DNA of 64,000 bases from positions 39,282 to 103,281 of the forward strand of contig VXMD01000041.1 of NCBI GenBank assembly GCA_009841255.1, written 5' to 3'. Of the stretch, positions 38,594 through 48,300 are shown piece after piece. Both the position numbers and the translations under genes were made by a program. The stretch is from Candidatus Poribacteria bacterium. Its GTDB lineage: Bacteria; Poribacteria; WGA-4E; WGA-3G. A model generated the notes under the pieces. The model searched no databases and was not told where the DNA came from. It was given only the letters and a program-made list of their open reading frames with translations. Within the stretch, counting starts at the first letter, position 1, and each line of letters begins with the position of its first letter.

Positions 38594-39805
38594 TTATTCA
38601 ACTATTTTGCTGAGTGCGGCGTCAGTCGTAACGACATGTTTTCCACCTGAACCCTCGATTCTGGTTATCATCAAGGCTTTGAGTTCCTTCAATTCTAACG
38701 GCGTCAATTCTCCAGCGAGCGGGCTCTCAATAAAGTTCCGATAGGCACGACTGGTGTCCGTTTTCGGCATGATGTACATCGGAATGACGGCTTGCAACAT
38801 TGCGGCGCGTTTACGATCTGTCCGATTCACCCCGGCGCGATGCCAGACCCTCGAATCGTAGAGAATATAACTCCCGCCCGGTGCCTCAACCACATCCGCA
38901 TCCGGCCCATTGTAAGGCAACCCATGGGCTGCGCGATAGCCCGGTTGTCTATAGATGTGGCCAGGTCCCCATTCGTCCGGTGGACCCTCACCGAGTGCAT
39001 GCGATCCGAGTTTGAAACAGGTTGCCCCGTTCTCTTTGCGGAATTCGGAAACACACAGATTGCGCTGAACACCCATAACCAGTTCAGGAAAATTGTGGGG
39101 CGGTATCTCTGGTCCCGTGCCTCTCGTGGCAAAAATCCCCCAATGGTAAGGGAAGTCGGAATGCCAACCTTGCACATCCCGTTCGCCATCGTCCGGGGTA
39201 AGTATCGCGAGACCCGGCGGGTGCCCCATTCGAATTTCACTCGTTCGCATATATTGGCGCATCACCCATAAGGACACCGGCTCCGTCGCAGCTTGTGCCA
39301 CGGCAATCCCTTTAACCAACGCCCCTGTGCTTCGATCGTATGTTTCATGGTCCCATCGACCCGTGCAACTAATCCGTTCCAATTCTTCAACGGCATCGGG
39401 TGCGATAATGGACGGGAGACAGACCCAACCGTTCTCCTGGAGTGTTTTTAGATACTCCGATGGAAGATGTGCGGGTCCATGCCCAGCGAAAAAGATCGCC
39501 GCGCCGTCATCGACTGTCGTTGTGCCATCGCTGGCGAGCCGATCTCCCTCATGCCGAAGATAACAACCCTTCCCTGAATCCGCTGCCTCCACTTCAAGGA
39601 CAAGATCGGTGACCACATGACGATACGCAGTCCCCTCTTCAACCGATTCCCATATCGCCTTATCATCTACATAATCAAAAACGGCAAGTCCATCGTCAGA
39701 CGCCCTAAGAAACGCACCGTTCGGGGCACGCAACAACGTGAAATGCGCTGACGGGCGTTCCACACGAACGACGCGTTCCTGAAAAAGTTCATTCTCATAA
39801 GTCAT
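38594..39805 (-). CDS. PhyH-type oxygenase with N-terminal beta domain
   Basis: 403 residues from ATG 39805 (SD AAGGAG); the longer frame to 39931 overlaps the aldo/keto reductase gene and is rejected. Residues 1-100 form a compact beta-rich domain ('FTLLRAPNGAFLRASDDGLAVFDYVDDKAIWE', fascin-like in look), followed by a PhyH domain from 'LKTLQENGWVCLPSIIAPDAVEEL'. Iron ligands are His-x-Asp in 'GWHSDFP' (about 213) and the distal His in 'RVWHRAGVNRT' (about 320). Substrate unknown. Thirteen bases separate it from the upstream aldo/keto reductase, and the sulfatase follows, so all three probably form one operon. Confidence 0.8.
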   Translation of the reverse strand: MTYENELFQERVVRVERPSAHFTLLRAPNGAFLRASDDGLAVFDYVDDKAIWESVEEGTAYRHVVTDLVLEVEAADSGKGCYLRHEGDRLASDGTTTVDDGAAIFFAGHGPAHLPSEYLKTLQENGWVCLPSIIAPDAVEELERISCTGRWDHETYDRSTGALVKGIAVAQAATEPVSLWVMRQYMRTSEIRMGHPPGLAILTPDDGERDVQGWHSDFPYHWGIFATRGTGPEIPPHNFPELVMGVQRNLCVSEFRKENGATCFKLGSHALGEGPPDEWGPGHIYRQPGYRAAHGLPYNGPDADVVEAPGGSYILYDSRVWHRAGVNRTDRKRAAMLQAVIPMYIMPKTDTSRAYRNFIESPLAGELTPLELKELKALMITRIEGSGGKHVVTTDAALSKIVE

Positions 39806-39818
39806 AGATCTTAACTCC

Positions 39819-40778
39819 TTACCACGCATACGCCTCTGGTGCTTCACCCCCAGGACCCGTCCAAATCTCATCGAGTTTCGCAAGGACTTCATCGTCCAAT
39901 TTGAGTTCCAAAACCGATAAGTTTTCTTCAAGTTGTTCGATCGTTCGCGGTCCGATGATCGGTGCCGTAACGTCTGGATTGCTGAGTACCCATGCCAAGG
40001 CGACGTTAGCAGGAGGCTCCCCTATCGAGGCACAAAGTGCCTCATACGCTTCAAACTGCGCTCGATGCGTCGCAATCGTTTCTCTGTGCGATTCCCTGCC
40101 CCGTCGACCGGTGGTCGGGTTATCCAGCACACCACAGAGCAGTCCACCTCCCATCGGACTATACGGAATCATCGCCAAACCGAGTTCTCGGCAACACGGT
40201 AACACCTCAAGTTCGATTTTCCGGCTGCGGAGATTATACACGCTCTGCTCTGAGACGAGCCCCAGGAAATTGCGTTGCGTCGCAATACCTTGTGCGTGAG
40301 CAATGTGCCACCCCGCGAAATTGCTACTGCCGACGTACGAAATTTTGCCTTCACGCACCAACTGTTCCATCCCTTGCCAAATCTCATCCCACGGCGTCCG
40401 GCGATCAATATGGTGCATCTGGTACAGGTCTATGTGATCGGTTTGCAGGCGACGGAGACTGTCTTCGCATGCGCGACGGATATGGTACGCCGATAAACGC
40501 CCATCATTCGGTCCTTCACCCGTGGAACCGTACAATTTGGTTGCCAGAACAATCTGATCGCGCCGACTTTTATCCGCCGCCAACCAGTTTCCAACAATCG
40601 TCTCCGTTAAACCGTCGTTATAGATATTAGCGGTATCGAAAAAGTTAATTCCGGATTGCAGTGCTCGACTCAACACTGGCATCGTGTCCTCTTCGGAGGT
40701 ATGTCTCCCAAAATTGACGGTGCCGAGGCAGAGACGACTCACCTGTAACCCACTCCGACCGAGATAGGTATATTCCAT
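39819..40778 (-). CDS. Aldo/keto reductase
   Basis: 319 residues, a (beta/alpha)8 NADPH-dependent oxidoreductase. The catalytic tetrad is visible: Asp in 'FFDTANIYNDG', Tyr in the same stretch, Lys in 'VLATKLYG' and His in 'YQMHHIDR'. The C-terminal 'ALAWVLSNPDVTAPIIGPRTIEQLEENLS' binds the cofactor phosphate. This is the AKR_11/12-like group found in sugar and polyol metabolism. SD AGGAGGG precedes ATG 40778. First gene of the AKR-PhyH-sulfatase operon on the minus strand. Substrate not determined. Confidence 0.9.
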   Translation of the reverse strand: MEYTYLGRSGLQVSRLCLGTVNFGRHTSEEDTMPVLSRALQSGINFFDTANIYNDGLTETIVGNWLAADKSRRDQIVLATKLYGSTGEGPNDGRLSAYHIRRACEDSLRRLQTDHIDLYQMHHIDRRTPWDEIWQGMEQLVREGKISYVGSSNFAGWHIAHAQGIATQRNFLGLVSEQSVYNLRSRKIELEVLPCCRELGLAMIPYSPMGGGLLCGVLDNPTTGRRGRESHRETIATHRAQFEAYEALCASIGEPPANVALAWVLSNPDVTAPIIGPRTIEQLEENLSVLELKLDDEVLAKLDEIWTGPGGEAPEAYAW

Positions 40779-40888
40779 AACTGCTCCCTCCTATATGTGT
40801 CTTGGCAATTCTCAAATTTAGTGGCTTAGAATACTTGTCAACCATTCTATCAAATCTTTGCTTTTTGATTAACAAAAATTTGGGAATT

Positions 40889-40953
40889 AGCCGTCAGCAG
40901 TCAGTCGAAAATCGTATTCCTTACTGACAACCGAAAACTGATAACTGATACCT
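40889..40953. repeat. Low-complexity repeat between divergent genes
   Basis: GTCAGCAGTCAGTCGAAAAT and CTGACAACCGAAAACTGATA ACTGATA. Same family as the repeats inside genes at 18036, 21651, 32365 and 47428. Confidence 0.65.
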
Positions 40954-40967
40954 AAGACAACTTTTAC

Positions 40968-40996
40968 TTGTCTCGCCAGCAAAGGTATGGTATATT
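40968..40996 (+). promoter_or_regulatory. Candidate sigma-70 promoter
   Basis: TTGTCT (40968-40973), 17 bases, TATATT (40991-40996), TGG just before the -10. It lies 73 bases before the M81 peptidase start. Confidence 0.5.
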
Positions 40997-41068
40997 TATC
41001 TCACGATTTGCGGAGCGTTCAAACGCGTCAGTTCCAACCTACCGTCCTAAAGTAAAAGGAGATAGCCC

Positions 41069-42556
41069 ATGCGAATCGCTATCGGTTGCATTGGACATGA
41101 AACGAACACATTTTCACCCGTCCTGACAACTATCGATAACTTCAAAAAGGGAAGTTACCACCGCGGTGACCAAATTATTACCGCGTTCCGAGATACCCGG
41201 ACCATTACCGGGGGATTCCTTGATGTCGCTGAACAATTCAATTTACAACCCGTTCCGCTCCTGTGGACGTTTGCGACACCATCGGGCATGGTAGAACACG
41301 CCGCTTATGAGACGCTTAAGGCAGAGTTCCTGACGCTTTTACAGAACGCAGGAAAACTCGATGGCGTGCTCCTCGACCTACACGGTGCGATGGTAACAGA
41401 GGAACTGGAAGATGCCGAAGGGGATCTGATTCAGGCAGTCCGTGAGAGAGTCGGTGAAACGTGGATCGTCACAACGCTCGACCTGCACGCCAATATCACC
41501 GCCAAAATGGCACATTACTCGGACGTTATCATCGGTTTCGATACCTATCCACACGTAGACTGCTATGAACGCGGGTTCGAAGCCGGGCAACTGCTCTTCG
41601 GTATGAGCCAAGGGAAGATTCAGCCAACGATGGCATACCGTCAACTCCCCTTACTGACCGCGCCACCCGCGCAGTGCACAATGAAATCTCCAATGACAGA
41701 AGTAATCAACGCACTGCATGACCTTGAGACCGAGCGCGGTGTTGTGACCGCAACCCTCTCCATGGGCTTTCCGTTCGCGGATATAACGGATGCCGGTGTT
41801 TCCGTCCTCGTTACGACCAACGGGGATATGGCGCTCGCAGAGGCACACGCCGACCAATTTGCCGCTAATATCTGGGAGATGCGTGAGCAGTTCACTTTTA
41901 ACCTACACACCGTCGAAGCCGCGATTGAAATCGCTAACCAGACGGACGGCAATCCGATTGTCCTCGCCGATGGCGCGGATAACCCTGGCGGCGGTGGTCC
42001 CTGTGACGGCACAACGATTCTACGAAAATTTATAGAAGCCGACGTTCAAGACGCCGTAATCGCCGTGATCGCAGATCCCGAATCGGTTGCTCAAGCAGTG
42101 GAGGCGGGTGTCGGAAATAGCGTTCAGTTGAACGCCGGTGGCAAAACGGACACACAACACGGCGCACCCGTCGCGCTCACAGGGTCGGTCAAAGCCCTCT
42201 CTGATGGCAGATTCATCCACAAAGGTCCTATGGGGCGCGGCACCGCCGGAAATATGGGCAGAACCTCCGTCGTCCAAGTCGGTGGGATTGAGATTATCCT
42301 CACGGAGAGACGCATCCAACCTTACGATGCGCAGGTCCTTCGGAGCGTTGGGATTGAACCGAAGGCGCGTAAACTCATCGCCCTCAAGTCTGCTGTCCAT
42401 TTCCGGGCAGACTACACACCCATTGCGCACCAAATTTTAGACGTGGATACCCCAGGCGTGCACAGTCCGAACCTTTTCAGTTATGACTATCAGCAGTTAA
42501 GGCATCCGATCTATCCGCTCGATTCAAACACTACTTACGAGAAGACGCAATGCTAA
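41069..42556 (+). CDS. M81 family metallopeptidase (MlrC-like)
   Basis: 495 residues. The opening 'RIAIGCIGHETNTFSP' is the hallmark of M81/MlrC, followed by 'VLLDLHGAMVTEELEDAEGDLIQAVRE' and 'TTLDLHANITAKMAHYSDVIIGFDTYPHVD', which supply candidate zinc ligands, and the C-terminal 'ILADGADNPGGGGPCDGT' segment. MlrC itself finishes the breakdown of microcystin, but most family members occur in organisms without that toxin, next to transporter or amidohydrolase genes. SD AAAAGGAGA precedes ATG 41069. Its stop codon overlaps the ATG of a short permease fragment, then comes a glycosidase. Cytoplasmic. Confidence 0.88.
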   Translation: MRIAIGCIGHETNTFSPVLTTIDNFKKGSYHRGDQIITAFRDTRTITGGFLDVAEQFNLQPVPLLWTFATPSGMVEHAAYETLKAEFLTLLQNAGKLDGVLLDLHGAMVTEELEDAEGDLIQAVRERVGETWIVTTLDLHANITAKMAHYSDVIIGFDTYPHVDCYERGFEAGQLLFGMSQGKIQPTMAYRQLPLLTAPPAQCTMKSPMTEVINALHDLETERGVVTATLSMGFPFADITDAGVSVLVTTNGDMALAEAHADQFAANIWEMREQFTFNLHTVEAAIEIANQTDGNPIVLADGADNPGGGGPCDGTTILRKFIEADVQDAVIAVIADPESVAQAVEAGVGNSVQLNAGGKTDTQHGAPVALTGSVKALSDGRFIHKGPMGRGTAGNMGRTSVVQVGGIEIILTERRIQPYDAQVLRSVGIEPKARKLIALKSAVHFRADYTPIAHQILDVDTPGVHSPNLFSYDYQQLRHPIYPLDSNTTYEKTQC

Positions 42557-42627
42557 CGACCCTCATTCGCCGAGAACTACTCGACAATCTGATGACCTTC
42601 CGCACAGTTATTCCAAGCAAAGGATAA
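42550..42627 (+). pseudogene. Remnant of an ABC-2 permease N terminus
   Basis: A 25-residue frame starting inside the last codons of the M81 gene (CAATGCTAA). Its first 18 residues, 'MLTTLIRRELLDNLMTFR', match the N-terminal cap of the ABC-2 permeases at 984 ('LLRREILAHLITFR') and 2593 ('IVKRELYDHLSSLR'). It then changes abruptly to 'TVIPSKG' and stops. The M81 gene was therefore once followed, with overlap, by a permease gene whose body has been deleted. Confidence 0.55.
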
Positions 42628-42634
42628 GAAACAA

Positions 42635-43999
42635 GTGATAGAAAAACGTGTCTCCGGAAATTACGAAATGAATCTGGTGTTGACTGGAGAACCAACCCTT
42701 GAACCCGTCAAGGTCTTCTTCTCTGGAGACACAGCGTTCGGCAAAAGGGCGTACCTCGCTATCTCCACAGATGGATTCGAGATTGTCCGTGAAATTAATA
42801 CCGACACGCGAACCTTGAAGAGGTCCAATCACATCGGAAAACCACCATGGAACGTCCGGATTCTGAAGAAGGGCAATTTTTTCAGATTCTGGGTCAACGA
42901 AACGACAAGCTGGATACGCGGTCCGTTGGGTGAATGGGAAGACATTTACGAACCGAGGGATAACCATCTCAGTGTTGAAACACCGTCAGGTATCCGATGC
43001 CACTCCTGCACGGTGACAACCCTCCCGTGGCTCCAAGAGATTACCACACCGGTCATATCCCAAGGTCCTAAAGGCTCCTTCTATGAGAAACAGGTCATAC
43101 CGGGTGCGATTATAGAATACGACGGTTTGTATTACATGTACGTCATGGCGGGAATGGCAGGCGATGAGGAGGGATCTTCAAGACGGACAATCGGTGTAGC
43201 CGTGAGTCCAGATCTCAAGCAGTGGGAGGGGCATCTTGAACCCCTTATCTCCTATCTCGATACGCCGTATGATAACCTGTATGTCAGCGGTGCTGTCGTC
43301 ACAGATGAGGGACGCATTGCCATTATGTTCTCTGCACAGCAGTTTCCAGAGTGGCAAGGATTCATGTTAGCCACGGCGGACCATCCGATGGGTCCATTCA
43401 CTCAATATGTGAATAACCCGGTTTACAAACATCCCACGCATGCGCACGAGTTCGATCTCATCCGCGCTGAGGGACTCCCGCACCGCTATCTTCTTTTCTA
43501 TGCTGGATTTACCCCGTCGCCCCAGCGCGGATCGGCAGGAGATCGCGGGTATCTCCTATACAGCGACGATCTGGTGAACTGGCATCCTGACGAACGGAAT
43601 CCGGTCTTCAGTCCCGAAACGCTGGACAACTGGGACGCGATTCACGTCCGACCGAGATCTCTGAATCGGGTCGATGATATGTGGTATCTGTGGTATGAGG
43701 GATGCAACACATGGAAACCAGCGGGTGTATCCCATCACGGTTGGTGGGATACAGTAGGACTTGCACGTTCAGAAGACCTCATCAACTGGGAATACTACCC
43801 GAGAAACCCCGCGCTGCCCGGTCTCGGCATCAACGCCGACCAATTCGACAGCAACTGGGTCGGCTGGCCCCGTATGTTCATCAAAGAGGGTATCGGATAC
43901 GTCTTTTACACAGGAAACGCCCAAGTCGGATTACGGACAATCCCGTTGGACGATCTCACCAACTGGCAGACAGAAGGCGGACGGACATTCGATTTTTAG
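42635..43999 (+). CDS. Beta-propeller glycosidase-like protein with N-terminal beta domain
   Basis: 454 residues from GTG 42635 behind AAAGGA; no signal peptide. The first 130 residues form a beta-sandwich-like domain ('YLAISTDGFEIVREINTDTRTLKRS', 'NFFRFWVNETTSWIRG'). The rest has propeller blades of the GH43/GH32 type: 'GAIIEYDGLYYMYVMAGMAG', 'TIGVAVSPDLKQWEGH', 'DYLVSGAVVTDEGRIAIMF'-like, 'GYLLYSDDLVNWHPDERNPVF', 'VRPRSLNRVDDMWYLWYEG' and 'TVGLARSEDLINWEYYPRNP'. Acts presumably on glycans. The start lies directly after the permease remnant, so the deletion may have replaced its own 5' end. Reaction not predictable. Confidence 0.65.
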   Translation: MIEKRVSGNYEMNLVLTGEPTLEPVKVFFSGDTAFGKRAYLAISTDGFEIVREINTDTRTLKRSNHIGKPPWNVRILKKGNFFRFWVNETTSWIRGPLGEWEDIYEPRDNHLSVETPSGIRCHSCTVTTLPWLQEITTPVISQGPKGSFYEKQVIPGAIIEYDGLYYMYVMAGMAGDEEGSSRRTIGVAVSPDLKQWEGHLEPLISYLDTPYDNLYVSGAVVTDEGRIAIMFSAQQFPEWQGFMLATADHPMGPFTQYVNNPVYKHPTHAHEFDLIRAEGLPHRYLLFYAGFTPSPQRGSAGDRGYLLYSDDLVNWHPDERNPVFSPETLDNWDAIHVRPRSLNRVDDMWYLWYEGCNTWKPAGVSHHGWWDTVGLARSEDLINWEYYPRNPALPGLGINADQFDSNWVGWPRMFIKEGIGYVFYTGNAQVGLRTIPLDDLTNWQTEGGRTFDF

Positions 44000-45009
44000 T
44001 CGTGTGTTTTGAGTTTCCCCCACGTGGTCGTCAAAAGGGAGGGCTGAGGCGATACCGGCAAAGCATACGCCGGATCGAACCAATCGGCGCGGAGATTATT
44101 ACCGCGGTGTGTCAACTGTTCCGGGACACCGCCGTCCAAAGTGGTTTTGAAGAGTTGTCTGGAGCCGCGACCCTGATGATTGTAAATGTTGTAAATGAGT
44201 TCATCCCCGCGTGGTGACCAGGTAGGGTTCGACACTCCAATGTCTTTTCCAGACGCAATAATCTTCCTGAGTCCGCTACCATCTCGGTTCACAACATAGA
44301 TATCTATGGTATGCACTCTGTTGTTGGCTTCTAAAAAACCGTCCCCTTGCCTACCGTTCCAAGAAAAGGTTATCTGATCATTATCGGGTACCCAGGTAGG
44401 TCTATACATCGAAATACTCTTGGGAAGAAGCGTCTCTTTTACATGCGTCTGTAGATTGATAATCTCGATCCTGACATCCGGAAATCTGAGATTGCCGTTT
44501 TCAGCCCAAACAAACTCACCTGCCATAAAGGCGATCTCTGAACCATTGGGAGACCACGCAGGCCATAAGCCATCGGAAACCAGTTTTGTCTCATTTTTTC
44601 CGTCAATTGAGGCGGTGTAGATAGAGAATGTGTGAAATCGGTGATAAGCCAGTGCTTTTCCGTCGGGCGACCAGGTTGGAAACTCTCTGCCTATTAATTT
44701 TTTGAATACCTGACGCACATTTGTTCCATCCGCATCCATAAGGTAGAGATCCGGTATCCCGCCTCGATCTGAAACAAAAAGAATTTGTCCACCTGTCGGC
44801 GACCAGACAGGTGCGTAATCATTGGCACGGTGCCGAGTTAAGTTTGTCTGATCAGAGCCATCCGGGTTCATGGTATAAATCTCAAAGTTGCCATCCCGCA
44901 TGGATCTAAATACGATTTTGGCAGTTTCCGGGGCTTTTGCGAAAAGTGAAGAAACGTTCGCACATAGTAGTATTCCACTGATTATGCAAAAGGCGAGTAC
45001 ACATTTCAT
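43996..45009 (-). CDS. Exported PD40/TolB-like propeller protein with WG-x-[LIM]-K tail
   Basis: 337 residues from ATG 45009 (GGAGGAA upstream). Signal peptide 'LAFCIISGILLCANVSSLFAK'. Repeated PD40 blades follow: 'IVFRSMRDGNFEIYTMNPDGSDQTNLT', 'APVWSPTGGQILFVSDRGG', 'FPTWSPDGKALAYHRF', 'WPAWSPNGSEIAFMAG' and 'NPTWSPRGDELIYN', forming a TolB-type beta-propeller outside the cytoplasm. It ends 'PSLLTTTWGKLKTHD', a tail shared almost exactly with the gene at 48752 and in pattern with LamG proteins at 6129 and 58184. It overlaps the end of the convergent glycosidase gene by four bases. It is divergent from the sigma-propeller fusion gene; that pairing suggests a regulatory link. Confidence 0.8.
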   Translation of the reverse strand: MKCVLAFCIISGILLCANVSSLFAKAPETAKIVFRSMRDGNFEIYTMNPDGSDQTNLTRHRANDYAPVWSPTGGQILFVSDRGGIPDLYLMDADGTNVRQVFKKLIGREFPTWSPDGKALAYHRFHTFSIYTASIDGKNETKLVSDGLWPAWSPNGSEIAFMAGEFVWAENGNLRFPDVRIEIINLQTHVKETLLPKSISMYRPTWVPDNDQITFSWNGRQGDGFLEANNRVHTIDIYVVNRDGSGLRKIIASGKDIGVSNPTWSPRGDELIYNIYNHQGRGSRQLFKTTLDGGVPEQLTHRGNNLRADWFDPAYALPVSPQPSLLTTTWGKLKTHD

Positions 45010-45080
45010 CTGTATTCCTCCGATAGTCACTAAAAGTTAATATCACTCAAATTATGGATTGTAAGGATATCCTTTTAAAG

Positions 45081-45115
45081 TTAAAGACACCGTTTTGCAG
45101 CGAATGGGTGCATAA
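45081..45115 (+). repeat. GACAC/GGTGCATA element, copy C
   Basis: TTAAAGACACCGTTTTGCAG then CGAATGGGTGCATAA. Confidence 0.45.
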
Positions 45116-45211
45116 GCGCCAATTTTTCTTCTGTAGGAAGATTCCTTGCCCTAAACAAGCCACCAATTCGTAAAAAAATAAAAAATTCGTATTTTTCAAA
45201 TATTTTTGATG

Positions 45212-45249
45212 TAAATGCACCCTTTTCCCAATAAATTGTGTCTTTTAAT
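45212..45249 (-). repeat. GACAC/GGTGCATA element, copy D
   Basis: On the minus strand TTAAAAGACACAATTTATTG then GGAAAAGGGTGCATTTA. It points toward the PD40 gene. Confidence 0.45.
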
Positions 45250-45346
45250 TAAAAAAGGGTAGCGTAATTCTAATTAAACTCTATTAAGGAAGATGGTTTA
45301 TCAACCAAGGAGGATCCTTCATTAACTAAGATGATGGAGAATTCTG

Positions 45347-48300
45347 ATGATAGATAACGATGTGCAACTGATTCGCAGAATTTTGTCGGGCGACGACGAG
45401 GCGTTCAGTATATTGATGCGGAAACACCAAAAGGGCGTTCATGCCCTTATATGGCGGAAAATCGGGGATTTTCAGATTGCTGAGGAAATTACCCAAGATA
45501 CCTTTATTCAAGTCTACAAAAAACTTGAGACACTGGAGGATCCAAACCGATTTGATGGATGGCTTTATGTCATTGCCAATCGACTCTGCATTAATTGGAT
45601 AAAGCGAAATAAAGCAAAAACGGACAGATTGAATATGCAATCGTTAGAGGAGACACTTCCAGAAGAGGTAGAGGAAGCTTCCCATTTCCACCAACGTGAA
45701 ACTGAAGCCGAAAAGCGCCGCCAGAATCTCGTTAAAATGCTTCTGGAGAAACTTCCAGAGAGTGAACGCACCGTTGTGACGCTCTACTACCTCGGCGAAA
45801 TGACGACCAAAGAGATCAGCAGATTTTTAGGCGTGTCGATAAACACAATCAAAAGCCGACTTCAACGCGCACGCAAGCGTCTCCAAGAAGAGGAAGCGCT
45901 GGTGCACGAAACGCTTAGTGGTGTGCAATTGTCTGACAATCTCACTGAGAACGTCATGCGACACATTGCCGACCTGAAACCAACGTCGACCCCACCGACT
46001 AAGAAACCCTTACTCCCTTTGGCAACTCTCAGTGCCGCAGTCGTCTTGGTAATACTCTTTGGCCTCGGTGGTCAATACCTCCTCCGGTTCCAGCAGCCAT
46101 ATAGTTTTGATGCACAATCTGAACCGACCATTGAACTCGTTGATGCGCCTATCTACCTTGAGATTGTGGCAAAACCCGCGGTACGGAATCAGGTCGGCAG
46201 AACGATTATCCCCGGTAAAAACAGCGGTGCTGGCATGCAAACCTCGCAAACTACCTTCACAACAAACATACGGGACGACGCCTCCCAGTTTTCCAATTCA
46301 CAGTGGACGCAGTCAATCGGACCCAAAGGTAGTATCGTCTTCAACATGTTTGAAGCTACTGACGGAACAATCTACGCTGCCGCAAAAACAGGACTCTATA
46401 AATTGACCTCCGACGCGACATGGATGCTTATTAACCCCGATATCACCACCGGACAGTACCGAGTGCCTATGACAGAACACCAAGGCACCCTCTATACTGT
46501 TTCTGTCAATGAAGTGCTCGCTTCAGACGATAACGGTGAAACGTGGAACGCTCTCGGACCGCGTCCGAAGGGAATCGCAAATGGACTCATCGTCACAGCA
46601 GCAATCCCCAAAAACGATCCCAACGCAGCTATAACGCTGTACCTTGCCCTTCAAGAGAAAGGAATCTTTCGATCGACTGATGCTGGTCAGCACTGGAACC
46701 CCATAAACAGCGGATTGACAGGGAAACGGATTTTTACAATCGCTACAATAGGGAACACCCTATTCGCTGGTACAAACCAAGGACTCTATCGTCTCGGTTC
46801 AAGCAACTGGCAGCAATCGCTCACTGACGCATCCGGTGCCGTTTACGCCTTGACCGTTGACCAAAACAACCTCTATGTTGGAATGGGACCTGATGTCGTC
46901 TACTCGGCATCCAGTAAATCATATCCAAAAATACCGAACCTTGAAGCATTTAAAAAAAGGGTTTTCCACTCACCAGATCTTGGAGACTCATGGACCGAAA
47001 TAACACCTACAGATGAATCTCAAGTCATAAACTTACCATCTGCTATACAGGTCCTGGCTTCAGGTAAAACGCTCTTACTCCTGGGAGTAACCGAATTTCG
47101 ATCCATTGATGGCGGGAAAACCTGGACACCCCTCAGATCTAACATCAGTTCATATATGACCCCCAGATTCCCAGCAGTAGCTATCGATGAGAATACATTT
47201 TACAAAGCCGATGCATTCGGGATCAGCCGCACAACCGATGCCGGTGAGTCTTGGCACCCTTATGTAGAGGGAATGACAGGACCCGCAACGTACGACTTGA
47301 TTGCCCTAAATCATAGACTCTATATGCATATCGGTGGAGACCTTGTCCAGTCAACTGATGGCGGTGAAACTTGGGAAAGCGTTCACTTCGATACCCACGA
47401 GCACATACAAACGGGTTATCGGTCTTTAGTTAACGGTTATAACGAAAACCTCTTAACTGATAACCAACAACTAACAACTTTGACCCGCAACTCAACTCCG
47501 ATACAAAACTCAAAGGCACAGGTTGCGGATCAGAACCGTTTCGATACCGATTTTTATGCTAACGTAAAGCTAACGGTTGCCGATAACGTCCTCTATGCCA
47601 TTTCGATTCAGGAGAACAAACCAAGTATCTTCCGCACATTCCCTGCCGGTGAAGAACTCATTCCGATTCATGGGGTCCCCGCTTTTGAAGCCAAGCCAGC
47701 ACCAGACAAAGACAATATCTCAGTATATATGCCGTATCTACTGAGAAAAAAAAATACGGAAATCGGAGCCTTCGCCGTCGATGGTGGAACATTTTACGCT
47801 GAATACAATCACCGGCTTTTCAAATGGAAACCCGGCACTTCCGAATGGATAGACACAGGATTCGCCGGTATCAGTCCCGAATTTGCATTGGCGGTTTCTG
47901 GGGAAACCATCTATGCCGGTAAGGCGAATGGAAAATTGTTTCAATCCTTTGACAGCGGAGACAGCTGGAAAGACATCACATCAACGCTACCGATCCGCTT
48001 TGCATATTTCAAGGAGATTATCTTCGCGGGTTCAACAATCTGTATCGCAACCGACACAGGCGTCTTAATCTCAAAAACTGGAGAACACTGGCAAGTCGCC
48101 ACCGATAAAAACCGGATGCCCATCGTCATAGACAAATTCGCTGTAGACGGCACAATAATCTACGGTGTCGGCGGTAGCGGTGCCTACCAATTAGATGCCC
48201 GCAGCGAGTGGGAATTGCTTTCCGCAGACGTTCCCGATAGTATTCTATCACTCGTTATCAGTAAGGATCGACTTTACATCGAAACCCATTCTCATGGCAT

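Larger units (their letters stand above)
45010..45346. other. Divergent intergenic region with two facing GACAC elements
   Basis: The region separates the PD40 gene (minus) and the sigma fusion (plus). It holds TTAAAGACACC ... ATGGGTGCATAA on the plus strand at 45081-45115, and the same element on the minus strand at 45212-45249. The strip between them is AT-rich. An SD-like AAGGAGGA at about 45308-45315 lies well before the start at 45347. Confidence 0.5.

Noticed and set aside
39806..39931. N-terminal extension of the PhyH protein to 39931
   Set aside because: It would overlap the aldo/keto reductase gene by over 110 bases; a clear SD and ATG exist at 39805.
45236..45264. TTGTGT considered as a -35 for the sigma-propeller gene
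   Set aside because: No acceptable -10 lies 16-18 bases downstream, and the TTGTGT belongs to the reverse GACAC element.
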